Assembly (NCBI GenBank): GCA_964461135.1
Contig: CAYWTB010000051.1
Location: 1 to 31,324, forward strand
Origin: RQOF01 sp964461135
GTDB taxonomy: Bacteria; Calditrichota; Calditrichia; RBG-13-44-9
Reading direction: 5' to 3'
DNA: 31,324 bases
Position numbers and translations under genes: made by a program. The notes below the pieces were generated by a model. That model saw only the letters and a program-made list of their open reading frames with translations, ran no database searches and had not been told where the DNA came from. Positions 8,128-16,460 of the stretch are shown here, one piece after another (position 1 is the first letter of the stretch; every line of letters starts with the position of its first letter).

Positions 8128-9240
8128 TCAATCCCCCAGGAAACCGGTCATATTAAACAGAGGCAGATAAATTGCAATCAACATGATTCCGATGATTAAC
8201 CCCAGAATGACAATCACCACAGGTTCGATTACCGAAGAAAGTGTCTCGGTTAATCCCTCGATTTCCTGATCATAATAATCCGCAATTTTCAGCAGCATGC
8301 GAGGCAGATTTCCTGTTTCTTCCCCAACAGCTATCATTTGTATAACCATTAATGGAAACAGCTGTGAACCTTTGAAAGAGTGAGCCAGTTTTTCACCTTT
8401 ACTGGTCAGATCTTTCATGGTAATTAACTCCAGACGTACCCGTTCATTGCCGCAGGAACGGGCTGTAACGTCTATGGCCTGAAGCAGGGAAATGCCGCTG
8501 TTCAACAATGTTCCAAGTATCCGGCAGGAAAAGGAGATGTATCGCTTGCGAACCAGATTACCCAGCAGGGGAACATAAAAAATGGCATGGTCTACATGGC
8601 ATTTCAGCCATGCGGTACTCTTCAGGCGGAAAACCATGTAGACAAAAACCATGACTGATAATCCTAAGGGAAGAGCATTGTCCCGGCAGAAATCACTGAT
8701 TCGCAGAATAGTTAGCGTTAACCATGGCAATTCTATTTCGAAATTATTAAAGATGGTTGTAAATGCAGGAATCACATAGAACAGCAGAAAACCGACCGAC
8801 AGAACAGCAACACCCAATACCATGGCCGGATAAACCATAACCTGCAGGAATTTTTTTCTCAAACCGGCTGCTTTTTCCAGGTAGGCGGATATCCTCAAGA
8901 ACATCTCATCCAGCGTGCCGGTCAGTTCCCCGACCCGGACCAGACTGGTAAACAAATTTCCAAACAGACGGGGATAGAATTCAAGGCAACTGTAAAATGA
9001 CAGTCCGTTTTTTAAATTCAGATTAATTTCATCCAGAACCTTTGAAAAGGCCGGATTCTGTATCTGACGTGATAGAATGCAGAGACTTTCTGGTAAACTT
9101 ACCCTGGCATTTAACATAACGGATAAATCGCGTGTGAAATTCCGTATAATTACCTGCGGAACATGATTTTTAAATAGTGCTTTTCTTCTATTTTTGTAAG
9201 TTGAAATAGAATCATGTCGTGTTTTTAGAAATGAATTCAT
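8128..9240 (-). CDS. gspF: Type II secretion/type IV pilus inner-membrane platform protein (GspF/PilC)
   Basis: A 370-residue inner-membrane platform protein that couples the ATPase to pilin polymerisation. It has the duplicated T2SSF cytoplasmic domain: first copy about residues 30-150 (FTRDLSVMLNARVSLPESL, LVRVGELTGTLDEM), second copy about 235-345 (RILGTLLNSGISLLQAI, MIAVGEETGNLPRML). Three hydrophobic segments are visible, with VIEPVVIVILGLIIGIMLIAIYLPLF near the end as is standard. It starts with ATGA overlapping the stop of the regulator gene upstream, so the two are translationally coupled. Confidence 0.94.
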   Translation of the reverse strand: MNSFLKTRHDSISTYKNRRKALFKNHVPQVIIRNFTRDLSVMLNARVSLPESLCILSRQIQNPAFSKVLDEINLNLKNGLSFYSCLEFYPRLFGNLFTSLVRVGELTGTLDEMFLRISAYLEKAAGLRKKFLQVMVYPAMVLGVAVLSVGFLLFYVIPAFTTIFNNFEIELPWLTLTILRISDFCRDNALPLGLSVMVFVYMVFRLKSTAWLKCHVDHAIFYVPLLGNLVRKRYISFSCRILGTLLNSGISLLQAIDVTARSCGNERVRLELITMKDLTSKGEKLAHSFKGSQLFPLMVIQMIAVGEETGNLPRMLLKIADYYDQEIEGLTETLSSVIEPVVIVILGLIIGIMLIAIYLPLFNMTGFLGD

Positions 9241-10586
9241 GGATCAACCTTTTTCCGGATATCATATTTTTTCAGGCGGTATTGCAAATTCTGACGGGAA
9301 ATTCCCATGTCGCGGGCAGCCCGGCTGATATTGAAATTATTTCTCCGCAGGTAATGGAGCAGTTTTACTTTTTCGGATCGCATCTCACTTCCCTGAGGAG
9401 GATTCGAATACGGGGATAAGATTTCCGATACCCGCTGTTCTTCGAAATAGCTTTTAAAATCATTCAAGGTTATGCGTCCGTTCCCGGCCCGCTTTATCAC
9501 TAGGATTTTATAGATTAAATTTTCCAATTCGCGTATGTTGCCGGCAAACCGCTGCTTTCTTAGATAGGAATAAATGGCAGGTTCAATTTTGATTGAACTG
9601 GTAATCTGGTATTTCAGGTGGAAACGCTTGATGAAATATTTGGACAGCGGTATGATGTCATCCGGCCGCTCCCGCAAAGCCGGTAACCGAACATGAAGAA
9701 TATTCAGCCGGTAGTAAAGGTCCTGCCGGAATTTCCCCTGACTGACCAGATCCGGTAGCCATTTATTGGACATGGCCAGAACCCGTACATTAATATTAGA
9801 CAATTTTTGACTCCCGACGGCATATATTTCCTGGTTTTCAATGGCCCGCAGCAGCTTCGCCTGCGAAGCAGAATCAATTTCACTGATTTCATCCAGTACC
9901 AACGTTCCATCCTGCGCCTTTAAAAAATGACCACTGCTGTTATCCAGCGCACCGGTGTAAGCCCCTTTTTTATGTCCGAAAAATTCCGATTCGAACAATG
10001 AATGATTTACCGCAGCGCAATTGACCACATGAAAAGGACCATTCCGCCGGATCCCACTGTAATGAATGAATCTGGCAATCAGTTCTTTTCCGGTGCCGGT
10101 TTCCCCGGTTATAAGTGCGCACTCTGAAAAATTTGCTATTTTAAGGGCACTTTTGAATTGATCCATCAGGCAGGGATGACTGCCGATAATGAACGGACTG
10201 TCAGATTTATTAACCTCGAATGCCGGTTTGCGTAGTAAATCTTCATCAAATTGTCTCTTGATAAGCGACGGACCGCGCCTGTTTAATTCCTCCAGATGCA
10301 TTACAGGCAATTTCCGGTATCTGAACCCGGGTTTTAAACCGTCTTCAATAATCAGTATTCCAGAAATTTCCGGGAATACCGCGGTTATCCGGTGGAAAAT
10401 TTCATTGCCCGTCAACGGTTTCAGGTTCAGTCTTGCTAGCACAAGAGAAATTTGCTGTGTTTTCAGGGCTGTGAGACATTCTTCAACATTCCGGAATGAA
10501 ATAACGCTAAAATATTCTGCCAGAAAATTTTTCAGATATTCACACATCCGGGAATCCGGCTCGATTAATGCAATAATCTGGTCCAT
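9237..10586 (-). CDS. Sigma-54-dependent activator with degenerate receiver domain
   Basis: A 449-residue NtrC-family activator that opens sigma-54 promoters. The N-terminal ~120 residues have the receiver fold pattern, but the phosphorylation site is lost. The stretch LVLARLNLKPLTG aligns with LVLLDLNLPGMDG, putting Arg52 at the phosphoacceptor Asp, and the acidic pair is E9-P10. The AAA+ domain is intact: Walker A GETGTGKE (161-168), the sigma-54 contact loop as GAYTGA (208-213) instead of the usual GAFTGA, and Walker B LVLDEI (229-234). A Fis-type helix-turn-helix (NISRAARDMGISRQNLQYRL) ends the protein. AAAGGA lies 6 bases before the ATG. It sits inside the secretion operon and likely controls it and the prepilin peptidase, without phosphorylation. 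Confidence 0.93.
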   Translation of the reverse strand: MDQIIALIEPDSRMCEYLKNFLAEYFSVISFRNVEECLTALKTQQISLVLARLNLKPLTGNEIFHRITAVFPEISGILIIEDGLKPGFRYRKLPVMHLEELNRRGPSLIKRQFDEDLLRKPAFEVNKSDSPFIIGSHPCLMDQFKSALKIANFSECALITGETGTGKELIARFIHYSGIRRNGPFHVVNCAAVNHSLFESEFFGHKKGAYTGALDNSSGHFLKAQDGTLVLDEISEIDSASQAKLLRAIENQEIYAVGSQKLSNINVRVLAMSNKWLPDLVSQGKFRQDLYYRLNILHVRLPALRERPDDIIPLSKYFIKRFHLKYQITSSIKIEPAIYSYLRKQRFAGNIRELENLIYKILVIKRAGNGRITLNDFKSYFEEQRVSEILSPYSNPPQGSEMRSEKVKLLHYLRRNNFNISRAARDMGISRQNLQYRLKKYDIRKKVDP

Positions 10587-10596
10587 CTTAGTCCTT

Positions 10597-11070
10597 TTAT
10601 TGATTTAATCTGAATACATAGACTGAATTTTTATACCGAAGACTGATTTTTGCCGGATCGATGCTCATCACCCTCCAATCTCCGATCAGTTGTCCTTCCC
10701 TGCTGATCACAGTTTTAGCAGCGGACAGCTCCAGAACAGCCAGCGGTGTTTTTCCATCGGTGATAAAACCAACAAACCTGACCGTGGAAAGTGAATCCTT
10801 TTTAAAAGTGCTGAGGACTCTGTGCCTGGGAGTGGGAATATCCGCCTGGAACGGATTGCGCAATCCGGTGAGATCACTGAAAAGTGAATCATAATTCTGC
10901 TCAGGCGGGGACATTTTCTCAAAACTTATCGAATCGGAGCGCGGTGGTACGGTGGTTGTATGAAAATCATTGACCTGCCAGACCAGTTTGTGAATGATCA
11001 TCACCCAGATAATAAGCGAAACAGGTGCCAGCACGTACAGAAGGCGGTGATTCATACTTTTGTTAATCAT
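10597..11070 (-). CDS. PilP/GspC-like inner-membrane protein
   Basis: A 157-residue protein with one N-terminal membrane helix (about residues 8-28) and a periplasmic part. The RNPF motif near residue 72, followed by a small beta domain (VRFVGFITDGKTPLAVLEL ... GDWRVMSIDPAKISLRY), resembles PilP and the homology region of GspC, which contact the secretin's N-terminal domains. It overlaps the end of the PilO-like gene by 8 bases, and AAGGGA precedes the chosen ATG. Sequence identity to named families is low, so the call rests on motif, topology and operon position. Confidence 0.72.
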   Translation of the reverse strand: MINKSMNHRLLYVLAPVSLIIWVMIIHKLVWQVNDFHTTTVPPRSDSISFEKMSPPEQNYDSLFSDLTGLRNPFQADIPTPRHRVLSTFKKDSLSTVRFVGFITDGKTPLAVLELSAAKTVISREGQLIGDWRVMSIDPAKISLRYKNSVYVFRLNQ

Positions 11071-11596
11071 AATCTTCCCTTTTCAAAGATATTTCCAGGT
11101 GAATACGGGAATCCAACCTTGTTCCTCCGCCGGTATTATCAATGTAAATTTCTTTTATCCGGAAGAAAAAACAGCAGCTTTCAAGCGCATATATATAGCT
11201 CAATGTTCCGTCAAACGAGGCCCGCAACTCAAGAAATACTGACAGGTGTGAAAGGTTTGTATCAGCCACTACATCCTGAGGAATTATACGGGAGATATTG
11301 ATACGATTTTCCCTCGCCAGTTCCCCTATGATAGCATAAATCCTGGACAAACCGGTTGGAGCGGGCAATTCGTTTTCCAGGGATAAAATATCATTCTGCA
11401 GTTTCCGGTTTTTCTGACCCAGTTCCATAATCCGCTTCTCCAAAATGTCCGGTGAATGGGACACCTGTCGGATCCGGTAAATATTTTTAAGTAAAACCAG
11501 ATTCTTTTTATTTACCGGTAATAATACCATCCAGGCGAAGAACAGGAATAAAAGAGGTATAATAAACAGTAACCGTTTCCAAGAAATTTCAGACAT
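11063..11596 (-). CDS. PilO/GspM-like inner-membrane assembly protein
   Basis: A 177-residue bitopic protein. A membrane helix at about residues 8-28 is followed by a predicted coiled coil (about 40-78, LEKRIMELGQKNRKLQNDILSLENELP) and a ferredoxin-like periplasmic domain (RIYAIIGELARENRINISRI ... SVFLELRASFDGTLSYIYALES). This is the layout of PilO and GspM, which form the inner-membrane alignment complex with the PilN or GspL partner. It overlaps the GspL-like gene upstream by 8 bases and the PilP-like gene downstream by 8 bases. Confidence 0.8.
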   Translation of the reverse strand: MSEISWKRLLFIIPLLFLFFAWMVLLPVNKKNLVLLKNIYRIRQVSHSPDILEKRIMELGQKNRKLQNDILSLENELPAPTGLSRIYAIIGELARENRINISRIIPQDVVADTNLSHLSVFLELRASFDGTLSYIYALESCCFFFRIKEIYIDNTGGGTRLDSRIHLEISLKREDYD

Positions 11597-13007
11597 GACA
11601 CATGATCCTGAATTTCAGAATTTTTTTTAAGTTTTTGTTTTTGATAAGCTTTTCTTTTGTCGGATCCGTTAAAATGACCTCCTTCAAATTGGCCGCATGC
11701 ACAAAATCAAGCATCTCCAGATATTTTAAAAATTCAGAGAGTTCTTTCTCTGAGAGTACATAGCCACTCAGATTTAATTCCGGAGTGGAAATGGCTGAAA
11801 TACGGATGTTTATCTGTGTTAACCATGCTCCGGCCGGAATGGAATGTGCAATGCGGTAAATATACCAAGCCGTATGGCTGTCTTCCTGCAGCAGCGACCC
11901 GTATCCCGACAATTGATGCTGCAACCGCATATTTTCCTGTAGTAAATGCTCCCTCTTTTTCAGGAGTGATTGCAGATCCGAAAAAAGACTTTCCTGGCTG
12001 GCCAGATATTGCTCGAATCCTAACGAAAAGATAAAGGAAATCAGGTATAAGCAGAGGGAAAGTATTCCCCATACTACGATCGACTTAATGGTCAATTGCC
12101 TGAAAAATTGCCGTTTCCATTCTACTCTGTTATAAATTTCAGAACTGTTTTGAGCAGCCGGGGGCGGAAAAAATGGAGTAAGGCTCAGCGCAAAGGCATT
12201 CACATAATCAGATTGAAAGCGGTGATTATTGGTTGAACCCATTCCCAGTTTCTGTTCCTGCAGATACTTTATTAATGGTGATGATCTGTTCTCCTGGCTG
12301 TTTATGTAATAGACGCCAACTTTCACGTTTGCCGTATCCATTTGGCGGGAAGACTCTTGCTCCTTAACTGGCACTTTACGGTAGTCTGTTATGTAACCCG
12401 ACTGTACTTCAGTCCATTGCTCATAATCCCTCCCGCATATCCGCACAGTCCCTGAAAAAACAGGATCCTGCCAGAGACAAAGATTCTGCCAGGGCCATAT
12501 TCCCACAACCAGATTCATCTTTTTTTTCTGATCAGCTTTCAGGTCTGAAAACCTTTCAAATTCCTGCCTTTTAACGATGAAAACCAGCAATTTCCAGGTT
12601 TCATCAGTCCTGCCCAGAATTTCGGGTATCACAGTAACTTTCTGTAAATCCAGCTGAAGGGGCAGAAAAAGTTCAGGAGTCCGGCTCAGAAAGGCACCGA
12701 TATCTCTCTCTTTCATCAGGGGTATGGAAATTCGCCTGACCAAAGCCATACTTAACGGAAGACTGATGTTTAACCAGCCTCCTGCAAAAACACCGTTCGG
12801 TTTTTCCAAAAGGTTCTCAGCTAACAAATTTTGCCGGGATTTATTCTGCTCCGGAATGATGGTACACGACACAATTTTTAAATCTGTAAGGGTTTTCCTG
12901 ATTTTCACAATCACCATACAATTTTCACGGATATCTATACCCAGAGAACAGTCAGAAATTTGTAAAAACCTGATATATTTCCATAATAATTTTGACAGAC
13001 CATTCAT
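11589..13007 (-). CDS. GspL-like protein (PilM-like domain fused to PilN-like domain)
   Basis: A 472-residue protein. The N-terminal ~280 residues look like a degenerate PilM/GspL actin-like cytoplasmic domain that starts SLGIDIRENCMVIVKI. A membrane helix at about 308-331 follows, then a coiled coil (about 335-375) and a small PilN-like periplasmic domain (AWLTQINIRISAISTPELNLSGYVLSEKELSEFLKYLE). The fusion is the GspL arrangement, which links the GspE ATPase to the periplasmic assembly complex. It starts one base after the secretin stop codon and overlaps the PilO-like gene, so all are co-translated. The N-terminal domain is poorly conserved; no ATP-binding loops could be named with confidence. 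Confidence 0.8.
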   Translation of the reverse strand: MNGLSKLLWKYIRFLQISDCSLGIDIRENCMVIVKIRKTLTDLKIVSCTIIPEQNKSRQNLLAENLLEKPNGVFAGGWLNISLPLSMALVRRISIPLMKERDIGAFLSRTPELFLPLQLDLQKVTVIPEILGRTDETWKLLVFIVKRQEFERFSDLKADQKKKMNLVVGIWPWQNLCLWQDPVFSGTVRICGRDYEQWTEVQSGYITDYRKVPVKEQESSRQMDTANVKVGVYYINSQENRSSPLIKYLQEQKLGMGSTNNHRFQSDYVNAFALSLTPFFPPPAAQNSSEIYNRVEWKRQFFRQLTIKSIVVWGILSLCLYLISFIFSLGFEQYLASQESLFSDLQSLLKKREHLLQENMRLQHQLSGYGSLLQEDSHTAWYIYRIAHSIPAGAWLTQINIRISAISTPELNLSGYVLSEKELSEFLKYLEMLDFVHAANLKEVILTDPTKEKLIKNKNLKKILKFRIMCHV

Positions 13008-13008
13008 T

Positions 13009-14892
13009 TTAATTACTCCCGGTCAGTAGTTCATCGCCGTATGAAAGATGGGGAGTGATGTAAATAATCAGTTCACTTTTGCTTTTATTGTGATTCCTGT
13101 TCTGAAAGAGACGTCCGATCAGGGGAATACTTCCCAGGAAAGGAATTTTATTGATCGTTTCTATTTCCGCGGTCTGAATCAGGCCACCCAGCACAATGGT
13201 CTCACCGTCCTGCATGCGAACAGTGGAATTGAGAGCACGACGCTGAATGGTGGGAGGAACGGTTGAATTGAACTGCCCGACCGGGTGATTGAACTCAGGA
13301 TGGATCTCGGCCGTAATCTCACCACTGGCGCTCACCCAGGGCGTGATTTTCAGAGTAATATTGGCATCAATAGTCTCAAACTGTTGTGACTCCTGTATAT
13401 AAAGCTGTGAGGGGTCCCGGATGGGTGTTTGAGTCTTAAGAATGTAATACTGGGTCTGGCCGATTGTAATATCAGCGGTGTGACCATTGAGTGTGGCAAT
13501 CTGTGGTCTGGAACGGATATTAGCTTTTCCCACCGTCTCAAGCGCCTTAACCTTCAGGTAAAAATCAGCGGGCAGCTTCCCGATCTGGGTCACTCCGAAG
13601 AAATTTCCCAATTTGTGTAAGTATTTGTTGGCATTCTCTCCAGTCCAGTAAATATCGACTTCCGGAAACCATTTATCGCCGCTTCCCTGGCTGCTGTCCG
13701 GAGACGAACCACTAAGTCCGGCCTGGATGGAAACATCGCGAATGTCCTGGTAATTAAAATCCACTACCAGGGCTTCCAGCAGAATCTGCGGGATGGGCTG
13801 GTCCAGTTCATCCACAATGAGTTGCACTTCACTGATGATATCCCGTGGCCCGTTCACCAGCAAAGCGTTATGTTCCCTGATCATCTTAAATTCCGCTTTT
13901 TCGGTAATTTTTTGAGGCAACATCTCCAGCAAGCCATCCACCTTCAGATGATTCAGCTTAATCAAATGGGATGACACCAGCATTTTATTGGTCTTTTCCC
14001 CGATCAGATAGGTTTGCCCGGATTTCTTAAAGGTATAATCATTGCCACTAAGAATAAGGTTGAGGCACTGCTCCAGCGTCAGATCCCGTGCATGAGCATT
14101 GATTTTGCCATTCAATTCGCCATAGGAAACCAGGTTGACATTCAGCTGTCGCGAGATTTCATCCAGCACCCTGGAAAGAGCCGCCCCGGAAATCTCCATA
14201 TCGATGAATTGCTGGTGAGTATTGATCCAGAAGGCCGGCGTCGATCCGTTGGCTGGCGCGCTTTCATTCAACAGTCGCCTTACCCGATAGAACGATCCCT
14301 CTTTCTTTAAAATAAACCCTTCATTGCGTAACAACTGAAACAGTGCTTCCTGAAATGGCATGGATTGAATAAACCCTGATATTTCTCCACTGACATAGCG
14401 GTCCATGAGAATTGTCTTGCCGCTTATGTGGGAAATCTGATGCAGTGCTTCCCGGATATCTTCTCTACTGAAATCCAGTGAGATCAGGCCGTCCTGATAA
14501 CTAATTTTCCATTCCCGGGGCGGTGGTGCTACTATCGGGATCGGTGCTTGTGAGATTTTATAGATGGATCCGAACTTCCGGAGGGTCAATCCGTTATCCT
14601 GCACCATAAATTTCAGGGCATCCGCTACCGATATATTAACCAGATGCAGCGTGAGACGCGTATTAACCTCTTCATCAATAAAAATGTTCAAACCATACTG
14701 GGTAGCCAGCATCCTGACAACATCCTTCATGGCGATATCCTTAAAATCCATATTCACAATCTGCTGCCGGAATGATTCTTCCTGCATCAATTCACCGGCA
14801 TGGGGCAGATCACTGCTCTGCGAAAAGAGCGACGGTACCAGGAGGAAGATGCACTGACATAAGCCACAATGATTAATCGGGTATGGTTTCAT
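13009..14892 (-). CDS. gspD: Outer-membrane secretin (GspD/PilQ)
   Basis: A 627-residue secretin, the multimeric outer-membrane gate of the system. A signal-like N-terminus (ending LLVPSLFSQ) is followed by several STN/N-type modules (for example VNMDFKDIAMKDVVRMLATQ and EISGAALSRVLDEISRQLN). An N1-like domain then contains VDGLLEMLPQKITEKAEFKMI and NALLVNGPRD. The C-terminal secretin domain has SRPQIATLNGHTADITIG and VRMQDGETIVLGGLIQ followed by FLGSIPLIGRLFQN, the family signature. I chose the ATG at 14892 over 14898: GAAGGA is well spaced for 14892 but abuts 14898. It is the first gene of the nine-gene operon. Confidence 0.93.
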   Translation of the reverse strand: MKPYPINHCGLCQCIFLLVPSLFSQSSDLPHAGELMQEESFRQQIVNMDFKDIAMKDVVRMLATQYGLNIFIDEEVNTRLTLHLVNISVADALKFMVQDNGLTLRKFGSIYKISQAPIPIVAPPPREWKISYQDGLISLDFSREDIREALHQISHISGKTILMDRYVSGEISGFIQSMPFQEALFQLLRNEGFILKKEGSFYRVRRLLNESAPANGSTPAFWINTHQQFIDMEISGAALSRVLDEISRQLNVNLVSYGELNGKINAHARDLTLEQCLNLILSGNDYTFKKSGQTYLIGEKTNKMLVSSHLIKLNHLKVDGLLEMLPQKITEKAEFKMIREHNALLVNGPRDIISEVQLIVDELDQPIPQILLEALVVDFNYQDIRDVSIQAGLSGSSPDSSQGSGDKWFPEVDIYWTGENANKYLHKLGNFFGVTQIGKLPADFYLKVKALETVGKANIRSRPQIATLNGHTADITIGQTQYYILKTQTPIRDPSQLYIQESQQFETIDANITLKITPWVSASGEITAEIHPEFNHPVGQFNSTVPPTIQRRALNSTVRMQDGETIVLGGLIQTAEIETINKIPFLGSIPLIGRLFQNRNHNKSKSELIIYITPHLSYGDELLTGSN

Positions 14893-15312
14893 TAACATCC
14901 TTCAATTCCATTATCTTCCGGAATGGTATTTTCATCGTTCAATCGTGCCGGAATCTTCCTGGCATTTCCGGAAAAAGAATAGTATTTAAAAAGGGAAAAT
15001 TTCCGCCATTGTAAACCGGTCTGACAGATGAATAAATTTCCAACTCCGGAAGTAGAATACGGGAATCTGCAGGCGAACAGGAATTTGCTGATCAAAAAAA
15101 TTGAGCTAATTTCCGAACCGGAATGGTCCGTGCATGATTCCCGTACCTCAACATGAGACAAAAAATATACCAGACTGCCGTAAAGGAATAATTAAAAAAT
15201 CAGACTGCCAGGTATGTAAAATTAAAAGTATTACAGAGTCCCCTCTAAGAGGATTAACGAATAAATTTTCGCAAAAATATTTTAAAAAAAAATTGAACAT
15301 AGATGCCAGGGG

Positions 15313-15329
15313 AAGCAATTCATCAACCC
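15313..15329 (-). promoter_or_regulatory. Possible sigma-54 promoter for the secretion operon (weak)
   Basis: On the minus strand GG and GC are exactly 10 bases apart, with a good -12 element (ATTGCTT) but a poor -24 element (GGTTGA instead of GGCACG). The site lies directly downstream of the inverted repeat at 15330-15366, in transcription direction. The predicted start would leave a leader of about 410 bases before the secretin gene, which is long and counts against it. Confidence 0.25.
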
Positions 15330-15366
15330 ATTTCCGCATAAGTGTGCGATTTTGACTTACGGAAAT
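15330..15366. repeat. Large imperfect inverted repeat (hairpin or operator)
   Basis: ATTTCCG (15330-15336), a 2-base bulge (CA), and TAAGT (15339-15343) pair with ACTTA (15355-15359) and CGGAAAT (15360-15366), giving 12 paired positions around an 11-base loop. There is no T-tract on either strand, so it is not a normal terminator. It could be an operator for a dimeric regulator of the secretion operon or an RNA hairpin. Confidence 0.6.
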
Positions 15367-15586
15367 AGAGTTATTTTTCGGATCAGATATATGAAAAACG
15401 GATGGCAGCAGGGCAATATTTGGACAACCAAATTCAAAGGTAAGGGTAGGTACTAGCTCCTTATTTGATGAACAGAATTACCGCATCTTAATCCGGATAT
15501 CATACAGGCAGATTCAGATGGAATTCTAACTAGTATCCCGTCAGGTCCAAATGTATGCCGGAATAATCTGTCAATCTGAAACGAAT

Positions 15587-16360
15587 TCAGAACAGGAGGC
15601 TTAAGTACCCAGCCCTGTAGTGGTCAAAATACATGAGATAAATAAAGCAGGCAGAGGTTAGATAGGGAACCAGAGGAACGCGTTGAGGTAACTGTCTTTC
15701 AGAAACAAGCGATACCAGCATATGATACAGAACCGCCAGTAGTGATGCACCGAATAACACAAACAGTAACGCCTGCCAGCCCAGAAAAAATCCGATGCAG
15801 GAACATAATTTTACATCTCCCATACCCAGGCTCTCTCTTTTCATAATGCCATCGGAAACCATTTTTATTAACAGCAGCAGCAAGCCGGAAAAAACCGCCC
15901 CAAACAGTGCTTCATGCCATGGAATAATCAGAAAGAGGTAATTAAGGACTATCCCCGAGAGCAAAAGAAAGAGGACCAGGATATTGGGAACCACCCGGTG
16001 GCCGACATCTATAAAACTAATCAGGATAAGGGTATAACACAGAAAAAGAAAATAGAAAACCCGGACAGATATTCCGAATTTTAGAAACAGAATAACAGTG
16101 GTCAATCCGCAAATAGTTTCAACCAGGGGATAGCGCCAGGATATTTTACTGCCGCAATCATGGCAGCGGCCCCTCAGAATGATATAACTGAACAAGGGAA
16201 TGTTCTGCCACCAGCTTAAAGAATGCCTGCAATAGGTGCAGAAACTGCGGGGTGCAATGAGTGACATCCGACGGGGAATCCGATAGATACAGGTATTCAG
16301 AAAACTGCCCAGAATGATGCCCCCGCCAAACAGAAAAATAAGGAAGGCTGATGGAATCAT
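15587..16360 (-). CDS. pilD: Prepilin peptidase (type IV leader peptidase, GspO/PilD)
   Basis: A 257-residue aspartic protease of the inner membrane that cleaves the pseudopilin leader after Gly and methylates the new N-terminus. The N-terminal methylase part contains the two zinc-binding CxxC pairs (C41/C44 and C66/C69) around SLSWWQNIPLFSYI. The catalytic aspartates are in FIDVGHRVVPN (D118) and GMGD (D182). About seven hydrophobic helices follow, as in the family. It is encoded just upstream of the secretion operon, on the same strand but separated by about 690 bases. Its own sigma-54-type promoter is at 16437-16453. The natural substrate in this window is the GspG-like pseudopilin. Confidence 0.95.
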   Translation of the reverse strand: MIPSAFLIFLFGGGIILGSFLNTCIYRIPRRMSLIAPRSFCTYCRHSLSWWQNIPLFSYIILRGRCHDCGSKISWRYPLVETICGLTTVILFLKFGISVRVFYFLFLCYTLILISFIDVGHRVVPNILVLFLLLSGIVLNYLFLIIPWHEALFGAVFSGLLLLLIKMVSDGIMKRESLGMGDVKLCSCIGFFLGWQALLFVLFGASLLAVLYHMLVSLVSERQLPQRVPLVPYLTSACFIYLMYFDHYRAGYLSLLF

Positions 16361-16436
16361 GCAGAAACATCTCCATTTTTTCAGCTGCTGTGCACGGGTT
16401 GAAATTATTCAGATGAGCCGGGATTACCGGGTAATA

Positions 16437-16453
16437 TGCAAATAGTCTGCCAG
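16437..16453 (-). promoter_or_regulatory. Sigma-54 (-24/-12) promoter of the prepilin peptidase gene
   Basis: The minus strand reads CTGGCAGACTATTTGCA, against the consensus YTGGCACGRNNNTTGCW. All core bases (TGGCA and TTGCA) match, and GG and GC are exactly 10 bases apart. The expected transcript start near 16426 gives a leader of about 65 bases before the ATG at 16360. The presence of a sigma-54 activator gene in the adjacent secretion operon makes functional use likely. Confidence 0.7.
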
Positions 16454-16460
16454 TTGGCAG
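16447..16460. repeat. Short palindrome overlapping the -24 element
   Basis: CTGCCA (16447-16452) and TGGCAG (16455-16460) form a perfect 6-bp inverted repeat with a 2-base centre. It overlaps the -24 element of the peptidase promoter, so a protein bound here would compete with sigma-54 RNA polymerase. It could be chance duplication of the -24 motif. Confidence 0.4.

Larger units (their letters stand above)
14893..15586. other. Long intergenic region upstream of the secretion operon
   Basis: About 690 bases between the prepilin peptidase and the secretin gene. No supportable gene was found; open frames here lack ribosome-binding sites and look unlike the neighbours. It holds a large imperfect inverted repeat (15330-15366) and, directly beside it, a possible but weak -24/-12 site. 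A promoter for the secretion operon must lie here unless transcription reads through from the peptidase gene. Confidence 0.5.

Noticed and set aside
14892..15161. 89-codon minus-strand frame whose stop overlaps the secretin start (TAATG)
   Set aside because: The only start is a TTG without ribosome-binding site, and the translation is rich in Ser, Phe and Cys with no recognisable pattern. The stop-start overlap alone is weak evidence.
15148..15355. Short frames on both strands upstream of the secretin gene
   Set aside because: No ribosome-binding sites, low-complexity translations and mutual overlap.
15398..15415. GGATGGCAGCAGGG, reminiscent of the 3' end of a GEMM-I c-di-GMP riboswitch
   Set aside because: The 5' half of the GEMM motif and the needed helices are absent, so the similarity is only to a short string.
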